Positions 1 to 8,719 of a DNA stretch of 64,000 bases are shown here, in pieces (position 1 is the first letter of the stretch; each line of letters begins with the position of its first letter). Below the pieces are notes generated by a model. It was not told where the DNA came from. It was given only the letters and a program-made list of their open reading frames with translations, and did not search any database. The position numbers and the translations under genes are program-made. Source of the stretch: Nannocystis bainbridge (GTDB taxonomy: Bacteria; Myxococcota_A; Polyangia; Nannocystales; Nannocystaceae). Location: assembly GCF_028368995.1 (NCBI RefSeq), contig NZ_JAQNDL010000001.1, positions 248,001 through 312,000 on the forward strand, read 5' to 3'.

Positions 1-945
<945 letters not shown>

Positions 946-980
946 CTAGCTCACGCGACGCGCAGAAAAATCGCGAGCCG

Positions 981-2495
981 TCAGCCGCGCCAGCGGGCCG
1001 AACGGCGCCACGCCGATGCGTCGGCCTCGCCGCCCGGAGCCGACGCAGACGCACGCGAGAGCGACTCGGCGGCTCGCACGGCGGCGGCGGCGGCGATCGC
1101 CCGCGCATCGGCGTCGCTCGGGACGTGCTCGGCGACGAGGTCGGGGTGCTTGTCGATGTAGCGGGTCGAGAAGTCGCCGGCGAGGAAGTCGGGCTCGTCG
1201 AGGCAGCGCAGGTGGAAGGCGAGGTTGGTCTCGATGCCGAGGACGACGGTCTCGCGCAGGGCCTCGCGCATGCGGGCCAGCGCGGCGGCGCGGTCGGGGC
1301 CCCAGGTGGTGATCTTGGCGATCATCGGGTCGTAGAAGCGCGAGACGACGCTGCCCGAGGCGACGGCGGTGTCGATGCGGAGGTTGGCGCCGACCGGCCA
1401 GCGGACCAGGCGCACCTGCCCTGGCGAGGGCAGGAACTTGCGCGGGTCCTCGGCGTAGACGCGGCACTCGACGGCGTGGCCGCGCAGCTCGACGTCGGCC
1501 TGGGTGTAGCCGAGCGGCTGGCCGGCGGCGACGCGGATCTGGTCCCACACGAGGTCGCGGCCGCAGGTGGCCTCGGTCACCGGGTGCTCGACCTGCAGCC
1601 TCGTGTTCATCTCGAGGAAGTAGAAGCGCGGGCCCTTGGCTGTCTCTTCGAACAGGAACTCGACGGTGCCGGCGCCGGTGTAGTCGACGGCCTTGGCGGC
1701 GCGCACGGCCACCTCGCCCATCGCCTGCCGCACCTCGGGCGTCATCTGCGGGCTCGGGCTGGGGCTCTCCTCGATGACCTTCTGGTGGCGCCGCTGGACC
1801 GAGCAGTCGCGCTCGTTGAGGTACACGGTCTCGCCGAACTGGTCGGCCATCAGCTGGATCTCGACGTGGCGCGCGTTCAACACGGCGCGCTCCATCAGCA
1901 TGCGGTCGTCGCCGAACGAGGCCTTGGCCTCGCGCGCGGCGCCCTCGTAGGCCCGCCGCAGCTCGCTGGCCTCGTGCACGATCCGCATGCCCTTGCCGCC
2001 GCCGCCCGCCGAGGCCTTGAGCATCACCGGGAAGCCGATCTCGCGCGCCGCGGCCTCGGCTTGCTCGGCGTCGGCGATGTCGTCGAAGCCCGGCACCACC
2101 GGCACGCCGGCCTCGCGCATCGCCTTGCGCGCGCCGGCCTTGTCGCCCATCACGTTCATCGCGTGGGCGCTCGGGCCGATGAACACCACGCCGGCCTCCT
2201 TGCAGGCCTCGACGAAGTAGGCGCGCTCGCTGAGGAAGCCGTAGCCGGGGTGGATGGCCTCGGCGCCGGTGGCCTTGGCGGCGGCGAGGATCCGCTCGAC
2301 GCGCAGGTAACTGTCGGCGGCCGGCGCGGCGCCGATGTGCACCGATTCGTCGGCCATGGTGGTGTGGAGGGCGTCGCGGTCGGCGTCGCTGAACACGGCC
2401 ACGGTGGCGATCCCACGCTCGGCGCAGGTCCGGAACACGCGCAGGGCGATCTCACCGCGGTTGGCGACCAGGATCTTGCGAAAAGGCGGCGTCAT
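981..2495 (-). CDS. accC: Biotin carboxylase subunit of an acyl-CoA carboxylase
   Basis: This subunit carboxylates biotin on its carrier protein with ATP and bicarbonate, for acetyl-CoA or propionyl-CoA carboxylase. The protein (504 residues) opens with the family start FRKILVANRGEIALRVFR. It carries the ATP-grasp loop KASAGGGGKGMR and the active-site block EMNTRLQVEHPVTE. The ATG at 2495 is preferred over the GTG at 2519, because it puts the conserved N-terminus at residue 6. The last 45 or so residues are Ala/Arg-rich and lie beyond the usual AccC length of about 450, so the tail may be a linker or a degenerate extension. No biotin carrier or carboxyltransferase gene is adjacent, so the substrate (acetyl-, propionyl- or methylcrotonyl-CoA) cannot be decided. 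It follows the small lipoprotein gene in the same direction. Confidence 0.9.
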   Translation of the reverse strand: MTPPFRKILVANRGEIALRVFRTCAERGIATVAVFSDADRDALHTTMADESVHIGAAPAADSYLRVERILAAAKATGAEAIHPGYGFLSERAYFVEACKEAGVVFIGPSAHAMNVMGDKAGARKAMREAGVPVVPGFDDIADAEQAEAAAREIGFPVMLKASAGGGGKGMRIVHEASELRRAYEGAAREAKASFGDDRMLMERAVLNARHVEIQLMADQFGETVYLNERDCSVQRRHQKVIEESPSPSPQMTPEVRQAMGEVAVRAAKAVDYTGAGTVEFLFEETAKGPRFYFLEMNTRLQVEHPVTEATCGRDLVWDQIRVAAGQPLGYTQADVELRGHAVECRVYAEDPRKFLPSPGQVRLVRWPVGANLRIDTAVASGSVVSRFYDPMIAKITTWGPDRAAALARMREALRETVVLGIETNLAFHLRCLDEPDFLAGDFSTRYIDKHPDLVAEHVPSDADARAIAAAAAVRAAESLSRASASAPGGEADASAWRRSARWRG

Positions 2496-2540
2496 GGCGG
2501 AACGCCGGATCGGTAGCACAAAACGCCGGACGGCGCGGCC

Positions 2541-2876
2541 TCACCGGTGCGGGGGCGCGGGCTGCCAGGGACCGAGCGCGCCGGGCTGCTCCAGCGGGAT
2601 TTCCGGCCCGGCGAGCGCGTCCACGGGGCCGGTCGGACCGGACGCGGCCGGCTTCATGGATTCGTCTTCATGCGCGTCGCCCTGCCCGCCCGCGGCGCTC
2701 ACCGGGCGCTCGGGCACGCCGATCGGGGTGGCCATGGGCGGCGGCGGCGGGGTCGGCCACAGTGGCGGCGGGGTCTTGTCGACGCAGCCGGTCACCGCAA
2801 GGAGCACGAACGGCCCGAACACGGCCACGAGCACCTCTGCGGTGCTGCGGCGCGGGCTCGAGCCGGACGGACGCAC
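2541..2876 (-). CDS. Small proline-rich lipoprotein
   Basis: No family is recognised. The 111-residue product has a short basic N-terminus, a hydrophobic stretch (VLVAVFGPFVLLAV) and a lipobox ending in TGC at about residue 31, so it is probably exported and lipid-anchored. The mature part is rich in Pro, Gly and Ala with no clear fold. The GTG start at 2876 has a good Shine-Dalgarno, GAGGAG, four bases upstream, which supports a real gene. It begins 18 bases after the rpoZ stop and is probably co-transcribed with it. Confidence 0.6.
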   Translation of the reverse strand: MRPSGSSPRRSTAEVLVAVFGPFVLLAVTGCVDKTPPPLWPTPPPPPMATPIGVPERPVSAAGGQGDAHEDESMKPAASGPTGPVDALAGPEIPLEQPGALGPWQPAPPHR

Positions 2877-2893
2877 AGAGCTCCTCGGGCGGG

Positions 2894-3454
2894 CTACTCG
2901 TCGTCCTCTTCGGTCTCGTTGCCGGTGAGCTCTTCGTCGTCCAGGCCCGTCTCGTCGAGGTCCTCGAGGCCGGCGGCGTCGTCGAGGTCGGGCGCGGGGC
3001 CCAGCTCCTCTTCTTCTTCGGCGGCTTCCTCGGTCTCGGTCTCGGTCTCCTCGACGTCGACGTTGTCGTCGCCCTCGGTGGACTCGGGGGCCATGCCGAC
3101 CTTCTCGAAGTCCGCGGTGAGCTCGGGGATCGTGTCACCCTCTTCCGATTCCTCCTCGCCCTCGATCACGCTGAAGGCCGCGGCCTCGAGGAAGGTGTTG
3201 TCGTTGCTGGTGAGCTTGAGCTTCTGGCGCTGCTCTTCGATGTACTCGAGCATGACGCCGTTGATCTGCTCTTGGTAGCGGACCTGGCCGCCCTCGATCT
3301 CGCGGAGGGCGGTGACGGCCTGCTTGTTGTCGCAGACGACCTGGGCGGTGCCCTTGCCCTCCAGCAGCGCCCGGGCCCGACGGGCGGCCAGGATCGTGAG
3401 GGCGAAGCGGTTGGGGATCAGCTCGAGGCAGTCTTCGACGGTGACGCGGGCCAT
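2894..3454 (-). CDS. rpoZ: DNA-directed RNA polymerase omega subunit with long acidic tail
   Basis: Omega helps fold and assemble the beta-prime subunit of RNA polymerase. The first 65 or so residues match the family: MARVTVEDCLELIPNRF, then a block containing LTILAARRAR, and KQAVTALREIEGG. The protein is 186 residues, about twice the usual 70-100. The second half is extremely rich in Glu and Asp (long E/D runs from about residue 100 onward), probably a disordered acidic extension. Start is the ATG at 3454; a -10-like CATACT lies nine bases upstream (minus strand, 3464-3469). The lipoprotein gene follows at once, and a TerB-like gene lies upstream on the same strand. The core identity is clear; the role of the tail is unknown. 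Confidence 0.9.
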   Translation of the reverse strand: MARVTVEDCLELIPNRFALTILAARRARALLEGKGTAQVVCDNKQAVTALREIEGGQVRYQEQINGVMLEYIEEQRQKLKLTSNDNTFLEAAAFSVIEGEEESEEGDTIPELTADFEKVGMAPESTEGDDNVDVEETETETEEAAEEEEELGPAPDLDDAAGLEDLDETGLDDEELTGNETEEDDE

Positions 3455-3547
3455 GGGGGGCGGAGTATGGGGGGAGAGGGGCGAAGGCGCAAGTGCCAGC
3501 CGGACGGCCCCCAGGGGCCGTTCACGGCGAACCAGGGCGGGTATGAC

Positions 3548-3979
3548 TCACATCTCGATGAGCAGCTGCTGGCCGCGCTCGCGCAGGTCGAGGGTGTCGC
3601 GGACCCAGGCGATGAAGGCAGTCGCGTGCTCGCGGCGGAAGTTGAAGGCCTCGGCCAGGAACAGCAGCGCCTCCATCTCGCCGTCGACGATCTTGTTGTC
3701 GGCGAGGGCGGCGCAGACGGCCTGATAGAACAGGAAGATCCGCGCCTCGCGGTGCTGGACCGACCGCGCCACGTTGGAAAGATCGGACGGGTGGGAGAAC
3801 TCGCGGCGGACCAGGTCGCGCTCCTCGGGGAGCAGCATCATCTGGCCCATCAGCTCTTCGACGAAGTGGCGCTCGCTGTCGGAGACCTGATTGTCGCGGG
3901 ATGCCATGATCGCCACGGCGCGGGCGACAGCCACCTGCTCCTCGGGGGTGATGAGCTCTGCGATCGGGAAGTCGAGCAT
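3548..3979 (-). CDS. TerB-like protein
   Basis: A 143-residue soluble, helical protein resembling the TerB (tellurite-resistance) fold. It has two similar acidic helix pairs, MASRDNQVSDSERHFVEEL near the N-terminus and ADNKIVDGEMEALLFLAEAF near residue 100; the acidic residues in such repeats bind metal in TerB proteins. No signal peptide or membrane segment is seen. TerB domains occur in many contexts, so a role in tellurite resistance should not be assumed and the function is unknown. The ATG at 3979 has a possible Shine-Dalgarno (GGAG) about eight bases upstream. It is the first gene of the minus-strand run into rpoZ, with 93 bases between. A longer protein with related repeats is at 30905-31630. 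Confidence 0.65.
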   Translation of the reverse strand: MLDFPIAELITPEEQVAVARAVAIMASRDNQVSDSERHFVEELMGQMMLLPEERDLVRREFSHPSDLSNVARSVQHREARIFLFYQAVCAALADNKIVDGEMEALLFLAEAFNFRREHATAFIAWVRDTLDLRERGQQLLIEM

Positions 3980-4168
3980 CCGCTTACTCCAGTGCGCCCA
4001 GGCTAACCCAAGTCCCGAGTCCTGGATAGCCGGCGCGGGCGCGCGTCGGCGGGCCTGAAATCACTGCGCGCCCGGCCGCAAACAGGCGTGCGGACCGCGA
4101 GCGGACCGCGCGCCGCGACGGGGCGCGGAGTAGATCTCCCGCGCGGCGCGACCGGGCGCCCACGGCTC

Positions 4169-5809
4169 TCACTCGGCAGCCTTGAGCCGATCCGGGCGGT
4201 GCAGCCAGCGAACGGCGGTCGGCTCGACGGCGCTGTCGCCCTCGGGCGCGCGCAGGTTCAGCCGCTGCAGCTCGCGCGCGTCGAAGTCGGCCGGCAGCGG
4301 CGCGACGATGTTGAGGGTGGTGCCGTGCGGCCGGATGCTGACCTGGGCGGCGACCGGCGTGGTGCCGTCGGCGAACTCGAACTCGACGGAGTGCGTGGCG
4401 CTGCGCGGCGCGTCGGCCTCGAGCGAGCCGGGCGCGGTCCACCAGATCTGCTGACCGTCGTCGATGGCGCCGAGCAGCAGGCCGCCCTCGCCCGGGTGAT
4501 CGTGGCCCGGGGCCGGCGCGCCCTCGAGGTCCCAGCCGCTGAGGGTCCGGATCCGCTGGTAGGTCGCGTTCCACTGCCAGTCGGACACCCAGGTCGAGCC
4601 GCAGTAGCTCATGTAGTCGGAGTGGGTGCTCGGGTGGCGCAGGCGGATGTCCTGGATGCCGAAGCCCCACACGCCGATGACGCCGTTGTCGTGCGGGTAG
4701 GTGCCGTCGTTGCCCTGCGAGTTGCCACCGGGGCACTCGATGTGGCGCCGGCCCTGGGTGTGCCCGATCTCGTGGACGAAGGTGTCCTCGGGGCGGCCGA
4801 TCATCTGCCCGGCGGCGGCCCGGCGCGTGGCGTCGGATTTGGTCGCGCCGGTGATGTCGGCCGCGAGACCGACGGTGCAGCCGGTGGCGATGCCGCCGCC
4901 GCCGCCGATGCACTCGCCGCAGTTGTCGAACAGACCGTAGTAGTAGACGCTGGGGTCGGCGCCCTCGGCGGTGCGCAGCTGGCTCATCTCGCTGACGAGC
5001 CGCGACAGGCCCTGGTAGGCGGTCATGTCGAAGGTCACCGGGTACGGCTCGTGGACGGTGAACTCGAGCGACTCGAGCGCGTTCTGCTGGAACAGCGCCT
5101 GCTTGAACTTGCCCTCCACGGCGGCGCCGTCGACGGTCGTCTTGCAGCTGCCGAAGTCGTAGGCGACCGGGACGAGCACGACGCGCATGTTGGTGACCGC
5201 ATCCTCGACGCCGACGAAGGCGGTGCCGGTGTACGGGGCCTGCGGCGGCACGTCACCCTCGGGGCTGTCCTCTTGGCCAGGTGCAGTCTCCCACACGGTG
5301 ATGCTGTACTTGAGGCCAGGTTGCATGTGCTCGGCCTTGACGCCGAACGAGAAGGTGCTCTTGAGGTCGGAGTCGCGCGAGTCGTTCTCGACCAGCATCG
5401 TCGACTTGTAGACCTTGTCGACGCCGCCGCCGGTGAGGTGCAGCTGGGCCTCGAGCTCGCGCGGGACCCAGCCCTCGGGCAGCTTGAAGTAGGCGCGGAC
5501 CATGGTGTCGCGACGGGCCGGCAGGTAGGCCCCGCGCTCGGCCCCCGGCACGTCGGCGCCGTCCTTGCCGATCGGCACCGCGACGCCGGAGTTCGCCTCG
5601 ACGCGGTCGATGACGATCCCGCCGCGCGCCAGGAACGGCTCGAAGGCCTCGCCCGTGGTCGGCTCGGCGGTCGTACCGCCCGTCGCGTCGGTGTCGGTGG
5701 CGCTCGTACCGTCCGTGCCGACTCCGTCCGTACCTGAGGCACTCAGGTCGATAGAGCACGCGGCGGAGACACAGAGGAGGGGCGCGATGGCGAAGGCAGA
5801 GCGCAGCAT
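4169..5809 (-). CDS. Secreted lipoprotein metalloprotease, metzincin-like
   Basis: The 546-residue product has a signal peptide and lipobox (VSAAC, Cys at about residue 18). A Ser/Thr/Asp/Gly-rich linker of about 35 residues follows, typical of lipoproteins here. The middle contains a zinc site of metzincin form, HEIGHTQGRRH (His346, Glu347, His350, His356), and a probable Met-turn, SDYMSYCG (Met400). The N-terminal block with RDTMVRAYFKL resembles the region before the catalytic domain of M66/StcE-type proteases, but that link is only suggestive. It is therefore likely a surface-anchored zinc protease; the substrate is unknown. The start ATG at 5809 is the only one giving a complete signal peptide. 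It stands alone, divergent from the B12 uptake operon. Confidence 0.75.
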   Translation of the reverse strand: MLRSAFAIAPLLCVSAACSIDLSASGTDGVGTDGTSATDTDATGGTTAEPTTGEAFEPFLARGGIVIDRVEANSGVAVPIGKDGADVPGAERGAYLPARRDTMVRAYFKLPEGWVPRELEAQLHLTGGGVDKVYKSTMLVENDSRDSDLKSTFSFGVKAEHMQPGLKYSITVWETAPGQEDSPEGDVPPQAPYTGTAFVGVEDAVTNMRVVLVPVAYDFGSCKTTVDGAAVEGKFKQALFQQNALESLEFTVHEPYPVTFDMTAYQGLSRLVSEMSQLRTAEGADPSVYYYGLFDNCGECIGGGGGIATGCTVGLAADITGATKSDATRRAAAGQMIGRPEDTFVHEIGHTQGRRHIECPGGNSQGNDGTYPHDNGVIGVWGFGIQDIRLRHPSTHSDYMSYCGSTWVSDWQWNATYQRIRTLSGWDLEGAPAPGHDHPGEGGLLLGAIDDGQQIWWTAPGSLEADAPRSATHSVEFEFADGTTPVAAQVSIRPHGTTLNIVAPLPADFDARELQRLNLRAPEGDSAVEPTAVRWLHRPDRLKAAE

Positions 5810-5847
5810 GTTTCGGAACTTACGTTTTTTTTAGAAGGCTCTCAACT

Positions 5848-5870
5848 AACAAAACCCCGCCAAACCGGGG
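5848..5870 (-). terminator. Possible intrinsic terminator
   Basis: Read on the minus strand, CCCCG-GTTTGG-CGGGG (5855-5870) is followed directly by TTTTGTTAG. This is a short GC stem with a T-rich tract. It lies upstream of the metalloprotease gene, so it could block read-through into it or act as a leader attenuator. The stem is only five base pairs. Confidence 0.35.
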
Positions 5871-5912
5871 AAAGCTGGCGCGGAATATGTGAGTCAGCGC
5901 GCGATCGCGCCG

Positions 5913-5988
5913 TTGACAAGCGCGCGCTCGCAAGCGCAGGTAGGGCCCTCGCCTGGCCGGAACCCGGTCCGAGGCGCGCTGCTTGACA
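5913..5988 (+). promoter_or_regulatory. Duplicated TTGACAAG, possible promoter region of the B12 operon
   Basis: Two identical octamers, TTGACAAG, occur at 5913-5920 and 5983-5990, upstream of the riboswitch. Each contains a perfect -35 hexamer, but no convincing -10 follows at 16-18 bases. They may be -35 elements with weak -10 partners or a repeated operator. Confidence 0.3.
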
Positions 5989-6017
5989 AGTCATCCACGC
6001 ACGCGGTCGGGCTGGAT

Positions 6018-6210
6018 CTCCAGCCCGGTTCGAAGAGGGAAATCGGTGCGGTGCCTCGACTCACGTCGAGCGCCCAGTCCGATGCGGCTCCCGCCACTGT
6101 GAACGGCGACGAGACCGGCGACCCCGCAAGGGGACCACTGCGGCCATGGGCCGTGGGAAGGCGCCGGTCGAGGATGACCCGTAAGCCAGGAGACCTGCCG
6201 TGTGCCATGT
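6018..6210 (+). promoter_or_regulatory. Cobalamin (vitamin B12) riboswitch
   Basis: The conserved blocks of the cobalamin aptamer occur in order: GAGGGAAATCGGTG (6035-6048), CCCGCCACTGTGAACGG (6090-6106), GGGAAGGCGCCGG further on, and the B12 box CCGTAAGCCAGGAGACCTGCC (6179-6199). A peripheral hairpin CTCGAC/GTCGAG lies between the first two blocks. It precedes the TonB-dependent receptor by about 200 bases. That spacer holds a GC hairpin (GCCCCGG/CCGGGGC, 6321-6342) that could be part of the expression platform. Established behaviour of this class is repression when adenosylcobalamin is bound, so the downstream genes are assigned to cobalamin uptake. Confidence 0.95.
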
Positions 6211-6415
6211 CCGCCCGCGCCTTTCGGCCGCGGCGGGAGGTCGCGGGAGTTCGACCTCGGGCGCGTCTCGGCGTGGCCCCCGACTCCTGCGATCGCAGCA
6301 CGGCCCGAGGCCGTGACGGCGCCCCGGCTCTCCGGCCGGGGCCTGGTGAGACGGGAGTTCACTCGCCATCGCAATCGCCCCCTTCATACCGCGCCTCCGC
6401 GGCCTCGTCCGCGCC

Positions 6416-8719
6416 GTGGTCGCCGCGCTCGTCGTGCTCCCGAGCGCCGCCGCGCGTGCGGATCGTGAGGCGCCCCCTGCCCCCGGCGGCGAGCCGAACG
6501 TCGACGCCGCGCAGCGTTCGCCGGGCCCTGCGAGCGCCCGGACGGACGGCCGCGAAACGAAGCCCACGTCGGCGCCGCGCCCGGTGAGTCCCCCGAATAC
6601 CGCGGCGCGCCGCGGCCCCTACCACACCGTCGTGCGCGCCGACCAGGGCGACGGCCTCGACGCCCAGCGGCGCCTCGACGCCCAGCGGCCCGGATTTCAC
6701 ACCGCGATCGAGCTGGCCGCCGAGCGCGGCGCGCGGTCGGCCGACGGCCTGCCGGAGATCCTCGCCCGCAGCGCCGGCGCCACCGTGCGCAGCCTCGGCG
6801 GCCTCGGGCAATTCTCGGCGCTGTCGCTGCGCGGCTCGTCGGCCCAGCAGGTGGCGCTGTTCCTCGACGGCGTCCCGCTGTCGGCCGGCAGCGGCGGCGT
6901 CGTCAACCTCGCCGATCTGCCGCTCGACGCCCTCGGCGCGGTCACCATCTACCGCGGATTGGTTCCGATCGCCTACGGCGGGGCCGCGCTCGGCGGCGCC
7001 GTCGACCTCGGCTCCGACCTGCGCTGCGACCCGGTCCCGCGCCTGCGCGCGGTCGTCGGCGCCGGCTCGTTCGCCGCCCGCGAGGCCCGCGTCGGCGCCA
7101 GCGTCCCGCTCGTCGCCAGGTCCAAAGGACATGCCCCAAAGAACATGTCCTCGGCGCCACGTCATTGCCTCGCCGTGCGCGCCGGCTACACCGGGGCGGC
7201 CGGCGATTTCCGCTTTCACAACATCGGCGAGACCCCGCTCGACCCGAGCGACGACCGCCTCGATCGCCGCGTCAACAACAGCTACGACCGCGCCCTGACC
7301 CAGGTGGCCGTGCACGGCCGCGTCGGCGACCTGCGCTACAGCGTGCAGGAGCTGGTGTTCGTCAAGGATCAGGGCGTGCCCAGCATGGCCACCGGGGCCC
7401 AGGCCCGGCGCACCCGGCTCGGCACGGTGTCGGCGCGCACGGTCGCGCGGGTCCGGCGGACCTGGTCCCGAGGACATGTCGAGGGCGTGTTCGGCGTGCT
7501 CGCCGAGCAGGTCCGCTTCCGCGATCCGCTCGGCGAGATCGGCCTCGCGCGCGACGACCAGCGCACGCGCGCGCTCGACCTCTACGCCTCGCCGCGCGGC
7601 CGCGTCGGCGTGTGGCGCGGCGCCGAGATCGGCCTCGTCGCCGACGTGCGCGGCGAGCTGATCCGCGTCGACGAGCGCGCCGCCTCGACCGGCCCGCTCG
7701 GCGCCACCGGCGACGCCGATCGCCGCCGCGTCGCCGGCGGCCTCGGGCTCGAGCTCGACCAGCGCCTGCTCGCCGGCCGCCTGCAGCTCGCGCCCGCGGT
7801 GCGGCTCGACGTCCTCCGCAGCGCCTTCGCGGTGCCGCCCGGCCAGGGCGAGCAGAGCGACGAGGGCCGCGATCACACCAGCCTCGGCGTCTCGCCGCGG
7901 CTCGGCATGCGTCTGTCTCTTCGGCCAGGTCTCAGCCTGCGCGCCAGCGCCGGCCGCTACTTCCGCCCGCCGACCCTGGTCGAGCTGTTCGGCGATCGCG
8001 GCTACGCCGTCGGCAACGAGGGCCTGCGGCCCGAGCGCGGCACCGGCCTCGACGCCGGCCTGGTCGTCAGCACCGCGCCGGCGCGCACCAGCCTCTACGC
8101 CCACGCGGCCGGGTTCGTCACCTGGTCCGAGGATCTGATCGCGTGGACCCAGACCGGCCCGTACCTGCGGCCGACCAACCTCGATCGCGCCCGCGTCGCC
8201 GGCCTCGAGACCGCGGCCGCGCTGCGTCTCCTGGGCGGCGACCTCGAGCTGCGCGGCAACTACACCCTGCTGGCCACCCGCAACGGCAGCGCCGAGGCGT
8301 CGATGCACGGCCAGCCCCTGCCCGGCCGCCCGCGCCACGAGCTGTTCGTGCAGCTCGCCGCCGGCCACGCCTACGACCTGCGCGGCCGCGAGTTCTTGCC
8401 TCGCCTCGGCGTCACCGTCGAGCACGCCGCGCGCACCTTCCTCGATCCCAGCGGTCGCTTCGAGGTCCCGGCGCGCACCCTCGTCGGCGCCTTCCTCGAG
8501 CTGCACCTGCTCGCGCGGGTCCACCTCGCCCTCGAGGTCCGCAACGTGCTCGGCGCGCGCGTCGCTACCTGGCGGCCGCCGGTCGCCGGGAGCCCGGCGG
8601 TGACCGTCCCGCTCAGCGATTTCTTCTTCTTCCCCCTGCCCGGCACCAGCCTCTGGACCACCCTGCGCGTCGACCTTCAGCCGCCGCGCCGCCCGCGAAC
8701 CACCGAGAGACCTTCATGA
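6416..8719 (+). CDS. btuB: TonB-dependent outer membrane receptor, probable cobalamin receptor (BtuB-like)
   Basis: A 767-residue outer membrane receptor, using TonB energy to import a ligand, here probably cobalamin given the riboswitch upstream. The plug domain is recognisable at about residues 95-200: GLPEILARSAGATVRSLGG, SLRGSSAQQVALFLDGVPL and IYRGLVPIAYGGAALGGAVD. The barrel follows, ending near PLPGTSLWTTLRV, close to the family's PxPGR terminal strand. The GTG at 6416 is the only usable start between the upstream stop at 6347 and the signal-like segment; the resulting signal peptide (to about residue 16) lacks the usual basic start. Two in-frame hairpin elements interrupt likely surface loops (7117-7152 and 7458-7480). 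The stop overlaps the next gene's ATG (ATGA). The ligand assignment rests on riboswitch and neighbours. Confidence 0.88.
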   Translation: MVAALVVLPSAAARADREAPPAPGGEPNVDAAQRSPGPASARTDGRETKPTSAPRPVSPPNTAARRGPYHTVVRADQGDGLDAQRRLDAQRPGFHTAIELAAERGARSADGLPEILARSAGATVRSLGGLGQFSALSLRGSSAQQVALFLDGVPLSAGSGGVVNLADLPLDALGAVTIYRGLVPIAYGGAALGGAVDLGSDLRCDPVPRLRAVVGAGSFAAREARVGASVPLVARSKGHAPKNMSSAPRHCLAVRAGYTGAAGDFRFHNIGETPLDPSDDRLDRRVNNSYDRALTQVAVHGRVGDLRYSVQELVFVKDQGVPSMATGAQARRTRLGTVSARTVARVRRTWSRGHVEGVFGVLAEQVRFRDPLGEIGLARDDQRTRALDLYASPRGRVGVWRGAEIGLVADVRGELIRVDERAASTGPLGATGDADRRRVAGGLGLELDQRLLAGRLQLAPAVRLDVLRSAFAVPPGQGEQSDEGRDHTSLGVSPRLGMRLSLRPGLSLRASAGRYFRPPTLVELFGDRGYAVGNEGLRPERGTGLDAGLVVSTAPARTSLYAHAAGFVTWSEDLIAWTQTGPYLRPTNLDRARVAGLETAAALRLLGGDLELRGNYTLLATRNGSAEASMHGQPLPGRPRHELFVQLAAGHAYDLRGREFLPRLGVTVEHAARTFLDPSGRFEVPARTLVGAFLELHLLARVHLALEVRNVLGARVATWRPPVAGSPAVTVPLSDFFFFPLPGTSLWTTLRVDLQPPRRPRTTERPS
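7117..7152. repeat. Dispersed hairpin element, in-frame copy in btuB
   Basis: Imperfect copy: AGGTCC-AAA-GGACATG followed by AACATGTCCT. It encodes RSKGHAPKNMSS between two predicted barrel strands and keeps the frame. Confidence 0.55.
7458..7480. repeat. Dispersed hairpin element, in-frame copy in btuB
   Basis: GGACCTGGTCC followed by CGAGGACATGTC; encodes the short segment RTWSRGHV in the barrel region. Confidence 0.5.
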
